Below are positions 62,450 to 64,000 of a DNA stretch of 64,000 bases, one piece after another; within the stretch, counting starts at the first letter, position 1, and every line of letters starts with the position of its first letter. The stretch is taken from positions 1 through 64,000 of the forward strand of contig SGPM01000040.1 in NCBI GenBank assembly GCA_004802725.1. Reading direction: 5' to 3'. Both the position numbers and the translations under genes were made by a program. The stretch is from Antrodiella citrinella. Its lineage: Eukaryota > Basidiomycota > Agaricomycetes > Polyporales > Steccherinaceae. The notes beneath the pieces were generated by a model. The model had not been told where the DNA came from. It made no database searches and worked only from the letters and a program-made list of their open reading frames with translations.

Positions 62450-64000
62450 TCAGTACGAGAAAATCATGAACCAGGGGTTCAGGACGATCTGCAGGAGAAC
62501 GGAGTCAGTACAAGAGACCGGAACCGAGTTATAAATGCGACTTACAGGCCACAATGCATGGCATCCCACGGTGAGGCTAAGAATGTGAACGTTGTTAGCA
62601 ATGAACTTTTGACGGCATACAGGGTGCTATACTTACGCAAGGGGAACAATGACAGCCCAGTCTGAACTGGGGATCTGCCATCCAAGGGGGACAACGTTGA
62701 GCGACAAGACGACCATTAGAGCGCTGATGCCTAAGCAAAGGAGGAGTGCTATCCAGAAGCGCTGCAGGATCTTGGGTACCTCCAGCCAGAAGTTGGAACG
62801 TTCGACTTCCTTCTTGGTCGCACCCCATTGGATGTTGTAGGAGAACATGTGGGCGAGGAGGGCTTGTGACAAGTGAATGCTCAAGCCACCGAAGAAGAAG
62901 AAGCTGTAGATAGGTATGAGAATGAGGACACACTGAAGAGGTGAAAGCGACTTACAAGAACGGAATCCACTTCAACGTCTGGACTGCAGAGTCCAAGAGA
63001 CTCCTCATACCGAGGCGATATTCCAGGAGAATGAATCCAAGGTTACCGGCGATGGGGAAGACGACGACACATGCCAACCAGATCTCGAAACTCTTCAAGT
63101 AGAAACCATCTACTTCGAATCCGAAACCAAGAAGGAGGTAGTTCATCAAGGACAGCACAAATCCAATAGCGATACCATCTGTTAAATGTATGAGAAATTC
63201 GTGGATTGTCAGATCAATAAGGAGGCGCTTACAGTACGAGAACATGTCTGGAGAGGCAAAGACGAAAATAAGTCAAGGAACTGTAAGCAAGTGTAGAATG
63301 TAATACGCACAGGCCATCATGGAGATCTTGTAATGAACGGGCGCGGCTGACCAGATGAAGATACGAAGTTGCTTGGTGATGGGACCGAGTCTCCACCATG
63401 AAATGAGGGGGTTGAAGATCAGTTCGTCACATCCTGCAACAAATGTCAGCATACAGTACACCAGTCAACCACGAACGATGCTTACCATACGCGTACTTTT
63501 GCCATCTGTTCAACTCATCATCGCAAGTGAGAGAGACACCCTCCTTGAAGCCGCCGCCGGAGTACGTGGCCCAACGAATGATGTAGCCCTTGAGCTGAAG
63601 ACGAAGTGCCATGTCGAAATCCTCAGACACGTTAGACTCGGACCAAATCTTCTTGACACCATCATCGACATCAATAAAAGCAGCGTCCTGCAACGCAGAC
63701 CAGCGAAGGAAGGCGTTGTGACCGACGAAAGGCGCGACTTCACCGTTAGCGCAACCAAGAGAAATGGCCTTATTGATTCGCCGTGTGAAATGGGCGATAC
63801 CGTTCTCGAAGTAGTGATGAGCGACCTGCATGACGTCGGATTCGTGCTGGATGATGGCGACTTCGGGAGACTCGGCCAACTCACGGGCGGCGTCACGGAA
63901 GCAGTCCTCGGGAACGAGCGTGTCGGCGTCGATGATGAGGATGACCTCGCCGAGACGGATGGACTTGGCGTTGCACGCCCAAGGTTTCCACCTCTTTCCG
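62450..64000 (-). CDS. GT2 processive glycosyltransferase, 3' part (5' end beyond window)
   Basis: Seven exons are visible: 63486-64000 (open at the window edge), 63311-63433, 63233-63247, 62956-63178, 62637-62903, 62546-62576, 62450-62488. The GT-A core is present: DADTLVPEDC (DxD), SEDFDMALRLQLKGY (the ED acid motif) and ELNRWQKYAYG (the Q/RxxRW position), followed by repeated membrane helices and the end IVLNPWFMIFSY. This is the cellulose/chitin/hyaluronan synthase-like group of fungal GT2 membrane enzymes; the sugar cannot be told. The usual QxxRW reads ELNRW here. Exon 3 is a 15-nt micro-exon (Y-MFSY). Confidence 0.88.

Noticed and set aside
62450..64000. Chitin synthase
   Set aside because: The GT2 core is similar, but the ED and QxxRW surroundings and C-terminal membrane pattern do not match those I know for fungal chitin synthases, so only the broader family is given.

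Overview
The window is from a filamentous basidiomycete nuclear genome, most likely a mushroom-forming agaricomycete; species not determined. The signs are dense intron-rich genes with introns of about 48-84 nt (nearly all GT-AG), a five-intron histone H4, a fused CPSase/ATCase pyrimidine gene, several F-box proteins and short mostly intergenic spacers. I resolved splice sites by hand; the multi-exon models below keep an open frame with an exact codon count, except where stated.

Region by region. 1-7225 is repeat-derived and gene-poor: a large inverted repeat (2394-2980 against 5735-6325) encloses a gag-like relic, short palindromes and purine-rich tandem arrays. 7226-17786 holds a 5'-truncated F-box relic, a J-domain cochaperone, histone H4 (divergent from it), a mitochondrial rRNA 2'-O-methyltransferase, a 63-residue Cys/Gly-rich microgene, a nucleostemin-type GTPase and the intact F-box relative of the relic. 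18041-25493 is the URA2-type pyrimidine gene of 2279 residues. 27031-30374 encodes a disordered protein with 7/11-residue amphipathic repeats and a C-terminal fungal SLATT-type two-helix membrane domain. 31119-34566 has a Zn2Cys6 regulator, an intron-containing tRNA-Thr(UGU) and an isoprenylcysteine methyltransferase-like protein. 35668-44131 has Cox8, a GH16 glucanase, a 14-helix MFS exporter and Sft2. 44132-48119 has SDH4 and mitochondrial EF-G in a head-to-head pair. 48354-60097 has a single-pass membrane protein, two F-box proteins and a tandem pair of C2H2 proteins. 62450-64000 is the 3' part of a processive GT2 glycosyltransferase cut by the window edge.

Most genes are housekeeping and not functionally clustered. 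Several are mitochondrial (MRM2-like, Cox8, SDH4, EF-G). The most unusual coding feature is the SLATT protein. The features most easily missed are the tiny many-exon genes (63-residue microgene, Cox8), the tRNA with a 16-nt intron, and the inverted-repeat element at the left end.
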